Under the pieces are notes generated by a model. The model saw only the letters and a list, made by a program, of their open reading frames with translations. It did no database searches and was not told where the DNA came from. DNA of 17,178 bases, taken from assembly GCA_044358925.1 (NCBI GenBank), contig JBIKNC010000082.1, forward strand, positions 1 through 17,178, written 5' to 3'. The position numbers were made by a program, and so were the translations under genes. This document shows positions 1 through 8,801 of the stretch, in pieces. The stretch comes from Rohdeia sp044358925. GTDB lineage: Bacteria; Planctomycetota; UBA1135; GCA-002686595. Every line of letters begins with the position of its first letter. The first letter of the stretch is position 1.

Positions 1-2
1 CG

Positions 3-1253
3 GAGCTCGCCGATCCGCTCGCGCTCGCCGGAGAGCGGTCGGACGTGCTCGTCCCGTTCCTCGAACTCCCCGCCGCCGACGGCACGTGGCGCCACCTGTG
101 GACGCCCGGCCGCCCGGCGCTGATCGAAGTCTTCGGTTCGTGGTGTCCGAACTGCCACGACGCGGCCGCGCTGCTCCAGGACTTGGCCCAACGTTTCGGC
201 CCGCGCGGCCTCGACGTCGTCGGCGTCGCGTTCGAACTCACGGGCGACTTCGCGCGCGACGCGGCGCAGCTCACGCGCTTCGCACAGCACACCGGCGTCA
301 CGTATCCGCTCCTGCTCGCGGGCACCGCCGACAAGGCGCGCGCCGCCGCCGCGCTCGGCTTGACGGAGCGCATCGTCGCCTTCCCCACCACGCTCTTCGT
401 CGACGCGAGCGGCGCGATCGTCGCCGTGTGGTCCGGCTTCGACGGGCCCGCGACAGGCGCAGCGCACACGAAGCTGTGCGAGGACACCGAACGCCTCGTT
501 CTCGATCTCTTGGCGTCGCGCGCGCGAGCGCCGCTCGACGCGCGCCTCGCCTTCGAGCGCGGCGACTGGCTGCGCCCGCCGCTCCCGACGACCGCGGACC
601 TCGCGCGCGCGCGCTTCGAGTTCGCCGCGGCGTACCCGACGTCGCTCACGCTCGTGACGGACCTCGTGCTGCCGAACGGCATCCGCCCGTTGCGCCAACT
701 CGGCACCGTCGGCGGTGCGACGTTCGACTTCGTGCCGAAGGAGCGCAGCGCGCGCCAGACGAACAACGACTTGCGCCTCGTCGCGCGCGTGGACGCGCTC
801 GTCGACACGCGCGACCTCGTGCAGCGTTGGCCGCTGGCGGACGAGCGCGAGTGCGAACTCCTACCCGAGCAAGGCGCGGCCGCGCTCGCGCTCCCCGATC
901 CGCTGCTGCGCGCCGAGGGTGCGTTCGCGCTCGCGTTCGCGGCGGACGAACTCGCACTCGCCGCGCCCGCGCAACTGGTCGCGGCGCTCACCGACACACA
1001 CGCCTGGGTCCGCGCCCACGCCGCCGCCGCGCTCGCGCGCCTCGGTCCCGTCGAGGGCGCGGACCTCGCCGCACTCGAAGCCGATCTCGTCGCAGCGACA
1101 CAGGATCCGCACGCGCTCGTGCGCCGCGAAGCCGCCGGTGCGCTCGGCTCGTGGCGCCTCGCCGCCGACCGGTTCACGTCCTGGGAGAGCAGCCCCTCGC
1201 CGCTCGCTGCACCACTCGCTGCCGCCTACGCGCGTCGCGCTTCGAACCGCTGA
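3..1253 (+). CDS. TlpA/thioredoxin-like protein with C-terminal HEAT repeats (5' end cut by window)
   Basis: The frame is open back to the window edge, so the true start probably lies upstream; the first possible internal start is a GTG at 45. Codons 144-155 encode the redox motif CPNC in the context GSWCPNC. A later cis-proline motif, AFPTTLFVD, and a TlpA-like fold (roughly the first 165 residues) point to a thiol-disulfide redoxin. A middle region of unknown role follows. The last 100 residues or so contain two HEAT-like helical repeats (around TDTHAWVRAHAAAALARLG and QDPHALVRREAAGALG), a protein-interaction scaffold. No signal peptide can be judged because the N-terminus is missing. The family usually reduces disulfides of periplasmic partners, but the partner here is unknown. 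It lies 14 bp upstream of the pyrophosphatase gene and is probably cotranscribed with it. Confidence 0.8.
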   Translation, partial: ELADPLALAGERSDVLVPFLELPAADGTWRHLWTPGRPALIEVFGSWCPNCHDAAALLQDLAQRFGPRGLDVVGVAFELTGDFARDAAQLTRFAQHTGVTYPLLLAGTADKARAAAALGLTERIVAFPTTLFVDASGAIVAVWSGFDGPATGAAHTKLCEDTERLVLDLLASRARAPLDARLAFERGDWLRPPLPTTADLARARFEFAAAYPTSLTLVTDLVLPNGIRPLRQLGTVGGATFDFVPKERSARQTNNDLRLVARVDALVDTRDLVQRWPLADERECELLPEQGAAALALPDPLLRAEGAFALAFAADELALAAPAQLVAALTDTHAWVRAHAAAALARLGPVEGADLAALEADLVAATQDPHALVRREAAGALGSWRLAADRFTSWESSPSPLAAPLAAAYARRASNR

Positions 1254-1267
1254 CGCCTCCACTCGCG

Positions 1268-1825
1268 ATGAGCAAACTCGATCCGTCCCGCTGGGCCGCC
1301 CCGCTCCACATGGACCCCGGTCCGCACGCGCCGAAGATCGTGCGCGTCTTCGTCGAGGTGCCGATGCGCTCGCGCAACAAGTACGAGATCGACAAGGCCT
1401 CCGGCCTGATCGCGCTCGACCGCCACCTCTACTCGTCGAGCCACTACCCCGGCGACTACGGCTTCATCCCCGGCACCTACGCCGACGACGGCGACTCGCT
1501 CGACGCCGTCGTGATGCTGCACGACCCGACCTTCTCCGGCTGCCTGATCGACATGCGCCCGGTCGGCCTCTTCCGCATGCGCGACGGCGGCAAGGAGGAC
1601 CTGAAGATCCTCGGCGTGCCGAACAAGGACCCGCTCTACGAGGACGTGCACGACCTCGACGACGTGCCGAAGCACTACCTGCGCGAGGTCGAGCACTTCT
1701 TCTCGACCTACAAACAGCTCGAGGGCGTCACCGTCGAGACGAACGGCTGGGGCGCGCGAGCGGAGGCGGAGGCGGCGATCGTGGCGGCGGTGAAGGACTT
1801 CAAGGGCCGAACGATGCTGCGTTGA
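1268..1825 (+). CDS. ppa: Inorganic pyrophosphatase (soluble family I)
   Basis: This 185-residue protein has the length and motifs of soluble family I pyrophosphatase. The enzyme hydrolyses PPi to two phosphates in the cytoplasm, using Mg2+, and pulls biosynthetic reactions forward. Visible motifs are RNKYEIDK (about 36-43), HYPGDYGFIPGTYADDGD (59-76), the signature DGDSLDAVV (74-82) holding metal-binding aspartates, and the GGKEDLKILGVP block (107-118) with the third conserved Asp and Lys. The signature has Ser where Pro is usual between the aspartates. The ATG at 1268 was chosen because homology begins close to it and it follows the previous stop by 14 bp; the ribosome binding site is weak. 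The frame stays open far upstream, but that part is out-of-frame translation of the preceding gene. Confidence 0.95.
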   Translation: MSKLDPSRWAAPLHMDPGPHAPKIVRVFVEVPMRSRNKYEIDKASGLIALDRHLYSSSHYPGDYGFIPGTYADDGDSLDAVVMLHDPTFSGCLIDMRPVGLFRMRDGGKEDLKILGVPNKDPLYEDVHDLDDVPKHYLREVEHFFSTYKQLEGVTVETNGWGARAEAEAAIVAAVKDFKGRTMLR

Positions 1826-1891
1826 AGGATCGAGAGCGCTTCGGCAGCGGAGCGTCGCGTTCAGCGGCAGGAGGCTGACACGTCGCCTTCG

Positions 1892-2038
1892 CTGTGTCCT
1901 GTCTCCTGCATCCTTTGCTTTGACTTTGCGTCCTTTGCGGTGACGTGCAACGCCCGGGATCAGGTGTCTGTTGCACGTCACCGCAAAGGACGCAAAGGAC
2001 GCAAAGTCAAAGCAAAGGATGCAGGAGACAGGACACAG
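1892..2038. repeat. Long imperfect palindrome built on a 9-bp tandem unit
   Basis: The left arm 1892-1951 (60 bp) and the right arm 1970-2038 (69 bp) are reverse complements around an 18-bp loop. The only difference is that the right arm carries one extra GCAAAGGAC unit. The right arm reads CCGCAAAGGACGCAAAGG and onward from 1981, with a degenerate further copy (GCAAAGGAT) at 2012-2020. It is noticeably AT-richer than the surroundings. It lies between the convergent stops of ppa (1825) and the small membrane protein (2087). Dispersed intergenic repeats of this CGCAAAGGA type are known in many bacterial genomes and are often mistranslated as AKDAKDAK-like peptides. A transcript from either strand would form a very long hairpin. 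Confidence 0.85.
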
Positions 2039-2086
2039 AACACAACGGAGGCAGGTTGACAGGTTCCTCCGAACTGGCAGCGTCCT

Positions 2087-2515
2087 TCAGCCTCGCTGCT
2101 CGGCGAAGAACTGCTGCCTCACGCTGTCGCGCGAGAGCACGACGATCGTGAAGACGCCGAGCACGGTGCCGATCGGCATGCACAGACACATGAGGCCCGC
2201 GACGACGAGCACGAACGTGTGGCGACGCCGCTGCTGGAGCGATCGGCCGGCGAAGGCCGTCAGCGCCGCGAACGAGAGCCCGATGACGACGATCACACCG
2301 GCGAACCCGGCGATCAACCAGCCGATCTCTTCCGGCGGCGTTCGGCCGGTCGTCTGGTCCTTCAGCTTGCCGCTCGCCAGTGCGATGCCGAGCGCAACGT
2401 GCAGCATCGGGAACAATCCCATCAGCGCCGCGAACCCCGCGAAGACGTAGTGGAAGATCGCGAGCAGCTTGAGGTGCTCGTCGTCGCGGATGCGCTGCTC
2501 TTGGTCTCGGTCCAT
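2087..2515 (-). CDS. Small multi-pass membrane protein of unknown function
   Basis: This protein has 142 residues starting at the ATG at 2515. The charged N-terminus (MDRDQEQRIRDDEHLKLL) is followed by about four hydrophobic stretches: residues about 17-34 and 36-50, then one from IGWLIAGFAG, then one from TFVLVVAGLM. The last contains the motif CLCMPIGTVLGVFTIVVL just before a short polar tail. This pattern (DEHLKLLAIFHYV ... MPIGTVLGVFTIVVL) recurs in uncharacterised bacterial membrane proteins that I recognise as a family but cannot name functionally. The longer frame upstream of 2515 is the antisense-type shadow of the DUF5063 gene. It lies 76 bp downstream of that gene on the same strand and may be cotranscribed. 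No catalytic residues are visible. Confidence 0.8.
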   Translation of the reverse strand: MDRDQEQRIRDDEHLKLLAIFHYVFAGFAALMGLFPMLHVALGIALASGKLKDQTTGRTPPEEIGWLIAGFAGVIVVIGLSFAALTAFAGRSLQQRRRHTFVLVVAGLMCLCMPIGTVLGVFTIVVLSRDSVRQQFFAEQRG

Positions 2516-2591
2516 TGGGACTGTTGCGTGTGGTGAGTGAGCGGGTGACGACGCACGGCTCGACCCACCTCGGCCAGCCGACCGAGGCACT

Positions 2592-3059
2592 CTACGAATC
2601 CGTCCGAAGGCAGTGGATGTAGCGCTGGAGGTCGCGAAGGTGCTGTCCCCAGTGCCAGTCGTACGAGTTGCCGAAGTGCCACAGCGCATCGGCCTCGCTC
2701 GTGTTCTCGAATCGCCAGGCCACATCGGCGAGCTCGCTTGCGATGTCGGCAAGGTCGTCGATCGCATCCCCTAGTGCGACTTCGCCGTCGCCGATCGAGT
2801 GCGTCACCGGAACCGCGTCGTTGTAGAGACCGTAGTTCGGGAACCGCGCGCAGGCGAGCGCGCGCCACTCGCCGTAAGTCGAAGCAGGAGGATCCGGGTG
2901 ATCGGCTTCGTCGAACGTGGACTCCACGTCGTGGCGCACGCAGGCCAAGTCGTCGAGCAGACGCGCCAGAGCTGACTCAGTCGCCTGCTGCGACTCGCGA
3001 CCCTGCTTCAGCAGCAGGAGATAGTCGTCGACGAGTTCCCTGAGCGATCGGTTGGTCAC
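2592..3059 (-). CDS. DUF5063 domain protein
   Basis: This 155-residue soluble protein starts at a GTG at 3059. It matches the DUF5063 pattern: an N-terminal helix with LVDDYLLLLKQG, then DEADHPDPP, FPNYGLYNDAVPVTHSIG, VALGDAIDDLADIASEL, DVAWRFENTSEADALWHF and HWGQHLRDLQRYIH near the end. The many conserved acidic residues and the Trp/His-rich C-terminus are family traits. The biochemical role of the family is unknown to me, and no signal peptide or membrane segment is seen. The gene sits 46 bp after the aldehyde dehydrogenase stop and before the small membrane protein on the same strand, so the three could form one transcript. The GTG start is the only upstream candidate consistent with the domain, and the ribosome binding site is poor. 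Confidence 0.85.
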   Translation of the reverse strand: MTNRSLRELVDDYLLLLKQGRESQQATESALARLLDDLACVRHDVESTFDEADHPDPPASTYGEWRALACARFPNYGLYNDAVPVTHSIGDGEVALGDAIDDLADIASELADVAWRFENTSEADALWHFGNSYDWHWGQHLRDLQRYIHCLRTDS

Positions 3060-3105
3060 TCGCGCACCCGACTCGACTGTGAGTTGCGTCTCGCCATGCC
3101 GCGAC

Positions 3106-4647
3106 TCAACCGAACTGGATGCCTTGAGCCAACGGCAGCTCGCGCGACCAGTTGACGGTGTTGGTTTGGCGGCGCATGTAGGCCTTCCAGGAGTCCGAGC
3201 CGGACTCGCGGCCGCCGCCGGTTTCCTTCTCGCCGCCGAACGCGCCGCCGATCTCGGCGCCGCTCGTGCCGATGTTGACGTTGGCGATGCCGCAGTCGGA
3301 GCCGGTGGCGGAGAGGAATCGTTCGGCTTCGCGGATGTCGAGCGTGAAGATGGCGCTCGACAGGCCTTGGGGTACTGCGTTGTGCTGCGCGATGACCTCG
3401 TCGAGGTCCGTGTAACGCAGGACGTAGAGGATCGGCGCGAAGGTCTCGTGCTGGACGCAGGGCATGTCGTGGCGCGCGCGCAGGATCGCGGGGCGCACGT
3501 AGTGGCCGCCTTTCTCGTCGCCGGAGAGTGAGAGCGGTTCGCCGCCGCACAGGAGTTCGGCGCCTTGGGACTTGGCTTCGGCGAGCGTCTTCTGCATGCC
3601 GTCCACGGCGGCCTTGTCGATCAGCGGGCCGCACAGCACGCCCTTCTCGAGCGGGTTGCCGACCTTCACCTGGGCGTAGGCGCGCAAGAGGCGCTTCTCG
3701 ACTTCGTCGGCGATCTTCGTGTGCAGGAACAGGCGGCGCGTGGTCGTGCAGCGCTGCCCCGCCGTGCCGACGGAGCCGAACACGATCGCGGGGATGGCGA
3801 GGTCGAGGTCGGCCTTGTCGGAGACGACGAGCGCGTTGTTGCCGCCGAGTTCGAGGATGGCCTTGCCGAAGCGGCGCGCGACCTTCGCTCCGACCTCGCG
3901 ACCGACGCGCGTCGAGCCGGTGAACGAGATCAACGGCAGGCGCGGGTCGTTGACCAGCCGCTCCCCCACCTCTTCGTTCGTGCCGACGACGAGGCCGAGC
4001 AGCGCGCCGAAGCCGGCCTCCTCGAGCACCGGTCGACACACGTTCGTCATCGCGATCGCGGTCAGCGGCGTCTTCGGACTCGGCTTCCAGACACACGCGT
4101 TGCCGCACACGAGGGCGAGGAGCGAGTTCCACGCCCACACGGCGGCGGGGAAGTTGAACGCGCTGACGATGCCGACGGCGCCCAGCGGGTGCCACTGCTC
4201 GCGCATGGTGTGGCCCTTGCGCTCGCTGTGCATCGAGAGGCCATAGAGCATGCGGCTCTGACCGACGGCGAAGTCGGCGATGTCGATCGCCTCTTGGACC
4301 TCGCCGAGTCCTTCCTGGAGGATCTTTCCCATCTCCAAGGTCACGAGCTGCCCGAGCGGCTCCTTGAACTCGCGCAGGCGCTGCCCGATCCGGCGCACGT
4401 ACTCGCCGCGCTGCGGCGCGGGCACCTCGCGCCAGCGCAGGAAGGCGGCGTGGGCGGCGGCCACGGTGCGGTCGTATTCGGCGGCGGTCGCTTGGCGCAC
4501 CTTGGCGAGCGGACGGCCGGTCGCGGGGCTCGAGACGGCCAGTTCGGGGCCGCTGGTTCGGAGCCACTCGCCCGCGTAGGCGCCCGAGTGAAGGGCTTCG
4601 ATACCGAGCGTGCGCAGAAGGGCCGGAACGTCGAGAACGGTGCTCAT
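3106..4647 (-). CDS. Aldehyde dehydrogenase, ALDH7 (antiquitin / aminoadipic semialdehyde dehydrogenase) type
   Basis: This 513-residue, full-length NAD(P)-dependent aldehyde dehydrogenase has Asn165 in AFNFPAAVW, Lys188 in VWKPSPKT, the cofactor-loop motif FTGSTRVG (242-249), general base Glu266 in LELGGNN, and nucleophile Cys300 in GTAGQRCTTTRR. The C-terminal signature EIGGAFGGEKETGGGRESG followed by SDSWKAYMRRQTNTVNW is typical of the ALDH7 group, whose bacterial members (AmaB/Pcd-like) oxidise piperideine-6-carboxylate/aminoadipic semialdehyde in lysine breakdown. The substrate here is inferred from family only, and no lysine-pathway neighbour is in the window. The ATG at 4647 begins the conserved N-terminus; the open frame continuing upstream is shadow sequence opposite ettA. 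It is transcribed divergently from ettA across a 120-bp gap. Confidence 0.93.
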   Translation of the reverse strand: MSTVLDVPALLRTLGIEALHSGAYAGEWLRTSGPELAVSSPATGRPLAKVRQATAAEYDRTVAAAHAAFLRWREVPAPQRGEYVRRIGQRLREFKEPLGQLVTLEMGKILQEGLGEVQEAIDIADFAVGQSRMLYGLSMHSERKGHTMREQWHPLGAVGIVSAFNFPAAVWAWNSLLALVCGNACVWKPSPKTPLTAIAMTNVCRPVLEEAGFGALLGLVVGTNEEVGERLVNDPRLPLISFTGSTRVGREVGAKVARRFGKAILELGGNNALVVSDKADLDLAIPAIVFGSVGTAGQRCTTTRRLFLHTKIADEVEKRLLRAYAQVKVGNPLEKGVLCGPLIDKAAVDGMQKTLAEAKSQGAELLCGGEPLSLSGDEKGGHYVRPAILRARHDMPCVQHETFAPILYVLRYTDLDEVIAQHNAVPQGLSSAIFTLDIREAERFLSATGSDCGIANVNIGTSGAEIGGAFGGEKETGGGRESGSDSWKAYMRRQTNTVNWSRELPLAQGIQFG

Positions 4648-4767
4648 GGGGCGTGTCGCGCACGGGGTCCCGCCGCATGCGCGGCGAGAGTGTAGGCAGT
4701 GGCCGCTGCCACACGCCCTCGCTACCCTCTTTCGCCCTCGCGTGCGAACAACGCGGGGACACGCTCC
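4648..4767. promoter_or_regulatory. Divergent intergenic region between ALDH and ettA
   Basis: This 120-bp gap separates two divergent starts, so promoters for both genes must lie here or within the coding ends. A near-perfect palindrome, GGCAGTGGCCGCTGCC (4695-4710), sits mid-gap and could be an operator. A GGGG stretch at 4755-4758, 9 nt before the ettA ATG, may serve as its ribosome binding site. No convincing -35/-10 boxes are visible by eye, so the promoter role is inferred from gene orientation only. Confidence 0.4.
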
Positions 4768-6447
<1,680 letters not shown>

Positions 6448-6485
6448 GCGCGGCCGACGCACTGGCGCCGCGCCGGAACGGATCC

Positions 6486-7115
6486 ATGCTCGATCGTGCG
6501 GCACTCGAGAAACGCGGATCGGCCGGCCTCGAACGCGCGCGGCGCGTCGTGGCCGACTACACACCGGTCGTCGGCCCGCACAGCGCGGCGCAGACCGCCG
6601 AACGCGCGCGCATCGTCGCCTTCTGCGACGCCCACGCGGATGCACTCTTGCGCACCTGTGGGCCGGGCCACCTGACCGCATCGGCGCTCGTCGTCGACGC
6701 GGGCTGCGAGCGCGCGCTGCTCACCCACCACAAGAAGCTCGATCGATGGTTGCAGCTCGGCGGACACGTCGATGGCGACGGCGACCTCGCGCGCAGTGCG
6801 TTGCGCGAGGCACACGAGGAGTCGGGCATCGAAGGGCTCGTGATCGACGAGTCGCCGATCGACCTCGACGTGCACACCATCCCGGAGCGCCGCACGAAGG
6901 ACGGTTCGATCGAGCCCGCGCACCTGCACCTCGACGTGCGTTTCGTCGTGTACGCACCGGCCGGCGCCCGCGAGGCGCTGAGCGACGAGAGCCTCGCGCT
7001 GCGCTGGTTCGCGCCGCACGAACTGAGCGCGGTCGACGTCGACGAATCCGTGCTGCGCCTGTTCCGGCGCGTGTTCGGGGCGCCGCTCGCGCCTTCGGAG
7101 AACTCCGCGCGATGA
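6486..7115 (+). CDS. Nudix hydrolase
   Basis: This is a 209-residue Nudix-fold hydrolase, predicted to cleave a nucleoside diphosphate linked to another moiety. The Nudix box occupies LGGHVDGDGDLARSALREA plus HEESGI (about residues 91-115). The REXXEEXG core with its metal-binding glutamates is intact, but the position normally held by the first Glu (GX5E) is Gly. Relatives with a GGHVDGDxDL box also vary there, so activity is probably kept. About 70 helical residues precede the domain, including CGPGHLTASALVVD. The ATG at 6486 lies 38 bp after ettA. The stop overlaps the next start as ATGA, so the thioesterase is translationally coupled. The substrate cannot be told from sequence. Confidence 0.88.
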   Translation: MLDRAALEKRGSAGLERARRVVADYTPVVGPHSAAQTAERARIVAFCDAHADALLRTCGPGHLTASALVVDAGCERALLTHHKKLDRWLQLGGHVDGDGDLARSALREAHEESGIEGLVIDESPIDLDVHTIPERRTKDGSIEPAHLHLDVRFVVYAPAGAREALSDESLALRWFAPHELSAVDVDESVLRLFRRVFGAPLAPSENSAR

Positions 7116-7483
7116 AGAGCCCCGTCAACGAACACCTCGGCGTCGAGACCATCGACCACGCCGACGGCACGGTCGAGCTGCGCCTCGCGACCGGGCCGGA
7201 GCACACGAACGAAGTCGGCATCGTGCACGGCGGTTTGACGTCGTTCCTGCTCGACGGAGCGATGGGTCGTGCGATCGGGCGCACGCTCGCGACCGGAGGC
7301 ACGTGTGCGACCGTGCAGCTCTCGGTGCAGTTCCTCGCGCCGGCGCACGGCATCGTGAGCGCCGTCGGTCGCGTGACCAAACGCGGTCAGCGCGTGGCGT
7401 TCGCCGAAGCCGAGTGCCGCCGCGTCGCGGACGGCGAACTCGTCGCGCGTGCACACGGCACGTGGGCCGTGCGCTCGACGTGA
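7112..7483 (+). CDS. PaaI/hotdog-fold thioesterase
   Basis: This 123-residue single-domain hotdog protein, of typical PaaI-family length, is predicted to hydrolyse an acyl- or aryl-CoA thioester in the cytoplasm. The active-site signature VGIVHGGLTSFLLDGAMG (about 34-51) contains the HGG motif and the catalytic acidic residue (Asp) on the central helix. It is followed by the strand TVQLSVQFLAPA and a C-terminal strand AHGTWAVR. The ATG start overlaps the Nudix stop by 4 bp (ATGA), which indicates one operon with ettA upstream. It converges on the methyltransferase at 7502 with only 18 bp between stops. The substrate is unknown. Confidence 0.9.
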   Translation: MKSPVNEHLGVETIDHADGTVELRLATGPEHTNEVGIVHGGLTSFLLDGAMGRAIGRTLATGGTCATVQLSVQFLAPAHGIVSAVGRVTKRGQRVAFAEAECRRVADGELVARAHGTWAVRST

Positions 7484-7501
7484 ACGAGTGACGCGCGCGC
7501 G

Positions 7502-8602
7502 TCAGCGCTTGCGCCGGATCCAGAACGCCGTGCCGGGCGCGTCGTACACACGCGGCAGCTCGCGCTTCACGCGTTCGAGGTGCGGCAGGATCACGTAGCC
7601 CATCGAGAACTCGACCTCGAAGGCCTCGTTGAACTGGAGGAAGGCCTTGAGGAGATAACTCTCGTTCCAGGCGCGGCCCTCGGCGAGCCACAGCTCGGGA
7701 TAACTGAACGGCCAGATGACGTCGTGCACGTGCACGAACACGCCCGGCGCGAGGCGCGGCAGGACGTCGAAGAACAGGTGGTTGACGTCGCTACCGGCCT
7801 TCGAGACGTGGCTCGAGTCGATCACGAGGACGTCGCCCGCTTCGAGTTCGTCGAAGATCGAGAGCGGCACGTCCTGCACGACGTTCACGAACAAGCGGTG
7901 GCGCGTGCGGTCCGCGTCGCGCAGCAGCGCTTCGAGGCGCGCGGGGAAGGGCTCGACGAAGGTGCACACCGTCGTCGTGTCACCGAGTTCGTCGAGTGTG
8001 TCGAGGATCAACGCGGACGAGAAGCCGGAGCCGATCTCGACGATGCGCTTCGGCCGCTCGTTCGCGATGAAACTCCGCATCACGAGCGCATCGCCGAACG
8101 GGTAGTACTCGTTGGTCGACCAGTAGCGCCGCCCTTCGGTCGGCTGCACCGCCAGGTTCGACGTGCGGTACTCCGCCGCGATGCGCAGGAGCAGGTCGAC
8201 CTGGTGGTCCGGTCGCATGTCGATGCCCGGCGGATTAGCGACGGTGCGCGAGCCCGCCGAATCCAGTTCGCGCTGCATGTCGCCGTTCGAGTGGATCGGC
8301 GAGTAGAAGTGCCCGGACGGCATCCACGACGCGCGTTCGGCGAGCGCTCCCTTCAGCTCCTCGACCGCGTCCCACGCGCGGTGCAACTCGCGCCGCGCGG
8401 CGACGGCCTCACGCAGCGCGGAGATCGTCTCGGCCAGAGCGATGCGCTCGTCGCTCGACGCGTGCACGGAGCGCTCTTCGAACTCCGCGATGCGCCGGAG
8501 CATCGGCGCGACTTCGGCCTCCGGATCGCGCGCACCATTCGCGCTCGAATCGGGACTGTGATGGCTGGAAGCGGAAGCGACGTCGGATTCGATGGCGGTC
8601 AC
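7502..8602 (-). CDS. Class I SAM-dependent methyltransferase (Methyltransf_24-like) with coiled-coil N-terminus
   Basis: This is a 366-residue protein. Residues 1-30 are polar and Ser-rich, and about 35-92 form a charged helical, coiled-coil-like stretch (EFEERSVHAS ... REAVAARRELHRAWDAVEEL). A conserved block ASWMPSGHFYSPIHSNGDM (92-109) precedes the fold. SAM-binding motif I is RIVEIGSGFSSALILDTL (186-203), with VEPFP (216-220) as the acidic-strand motif. LVIDSSHVSKAGSDVN (259-274) and VHVHDVIWPF (290-299) are typical of the small-molecule/glycan methyltransferases in this family and could bind a metal. The substrate is unknown. The start is a GTG at 8602 without a clear ribosome binding site, and an ATG at residue 34 is an alternative. 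The family block at 92 onward is unaffected by the choice. Confidence 0.85.
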   Translation of the reverse strand: MTAIESDVASASSHHSPDSSANGARDPEAEVAPMLRRIAEFEERSVHASSDERIALAETISALREAVAARRELHRAWDAVEELKGALAERASWMPSGHFYSPIHSNGDMQRELDSAGSRTVANPPGIDMRPDHQVDLLLRIAAEYRTSNLAVQPTEGRRYWSTNEYYPFGDALVMRSFIANERPKRIVEIGSGFSSALILDTLDELGDTTTVCTFVEPFPARLEALLRDADRTRHRLFVNVVQDVPLSIFDELEAGDVLVIDSSHVSKAGSDVNHLFFDVLPRLAPGVFVHVHDVIWPFSYPELWLAEGRAWNESYLLKAFLQFNEAFEVEFSMGYVILPHLERVKRELPRVYDAPGTAFWIRRKR

Positions 8603-8801
8603 GGGAGTTGCAAGGTCGAGGTGCGAGCGATCGTCGTTCCAACGCGCGAGCGCTGCACGTTAGCCCGACGCGCAGCGCATGGCGTGCGGGTGCTTCGCGA
8701 TGCACGAAAGTGAGTACGCGCGGAGTCCGGGGCAGTGATTAGGTGTGCACAGGTACTCCGGGTCGACGAGCCGCTCGTCGGCCAACGGTTGCCGACGCGT
8801 G
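8603..8801. other. Intergenic region between two minus-strand methyltransferase genes
   Basis: This 199-bp stretch has no supportable gene. It must carry the promoter of the 8602 gene unless that gene is read through from upstream. A 7-bp-arm hairpin, CGACGAG-CCG-CTCGTCG, at 8764-8780 lies about 22 nt after the stop of the upstream methyltransferase (8802). It could be a weak terminator, though no T-run follows it on the minus strand. Confidence 0.4.

Noticed and set aside
1226..1981. Minus-strand 251-codon frame over the pyrophosphatase
   Set aside because: It is antisense to ppa and its start lies inside the palindromic repeat; no recognisable domain.
1971..2450. Plus-strand frame beginning with a TAKDAKDAK peptide
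   Set aside because: This is the translation of the palindromic repeat followed by antisense of the small membrane protein gene.
3565..4695. 376-codon plus-strand open frame opposite the aldehyde dehydrogenase
   Set aside because: It is a shadow of a full-length ALDH with all catalytic residues, and no family motif is seen in it.
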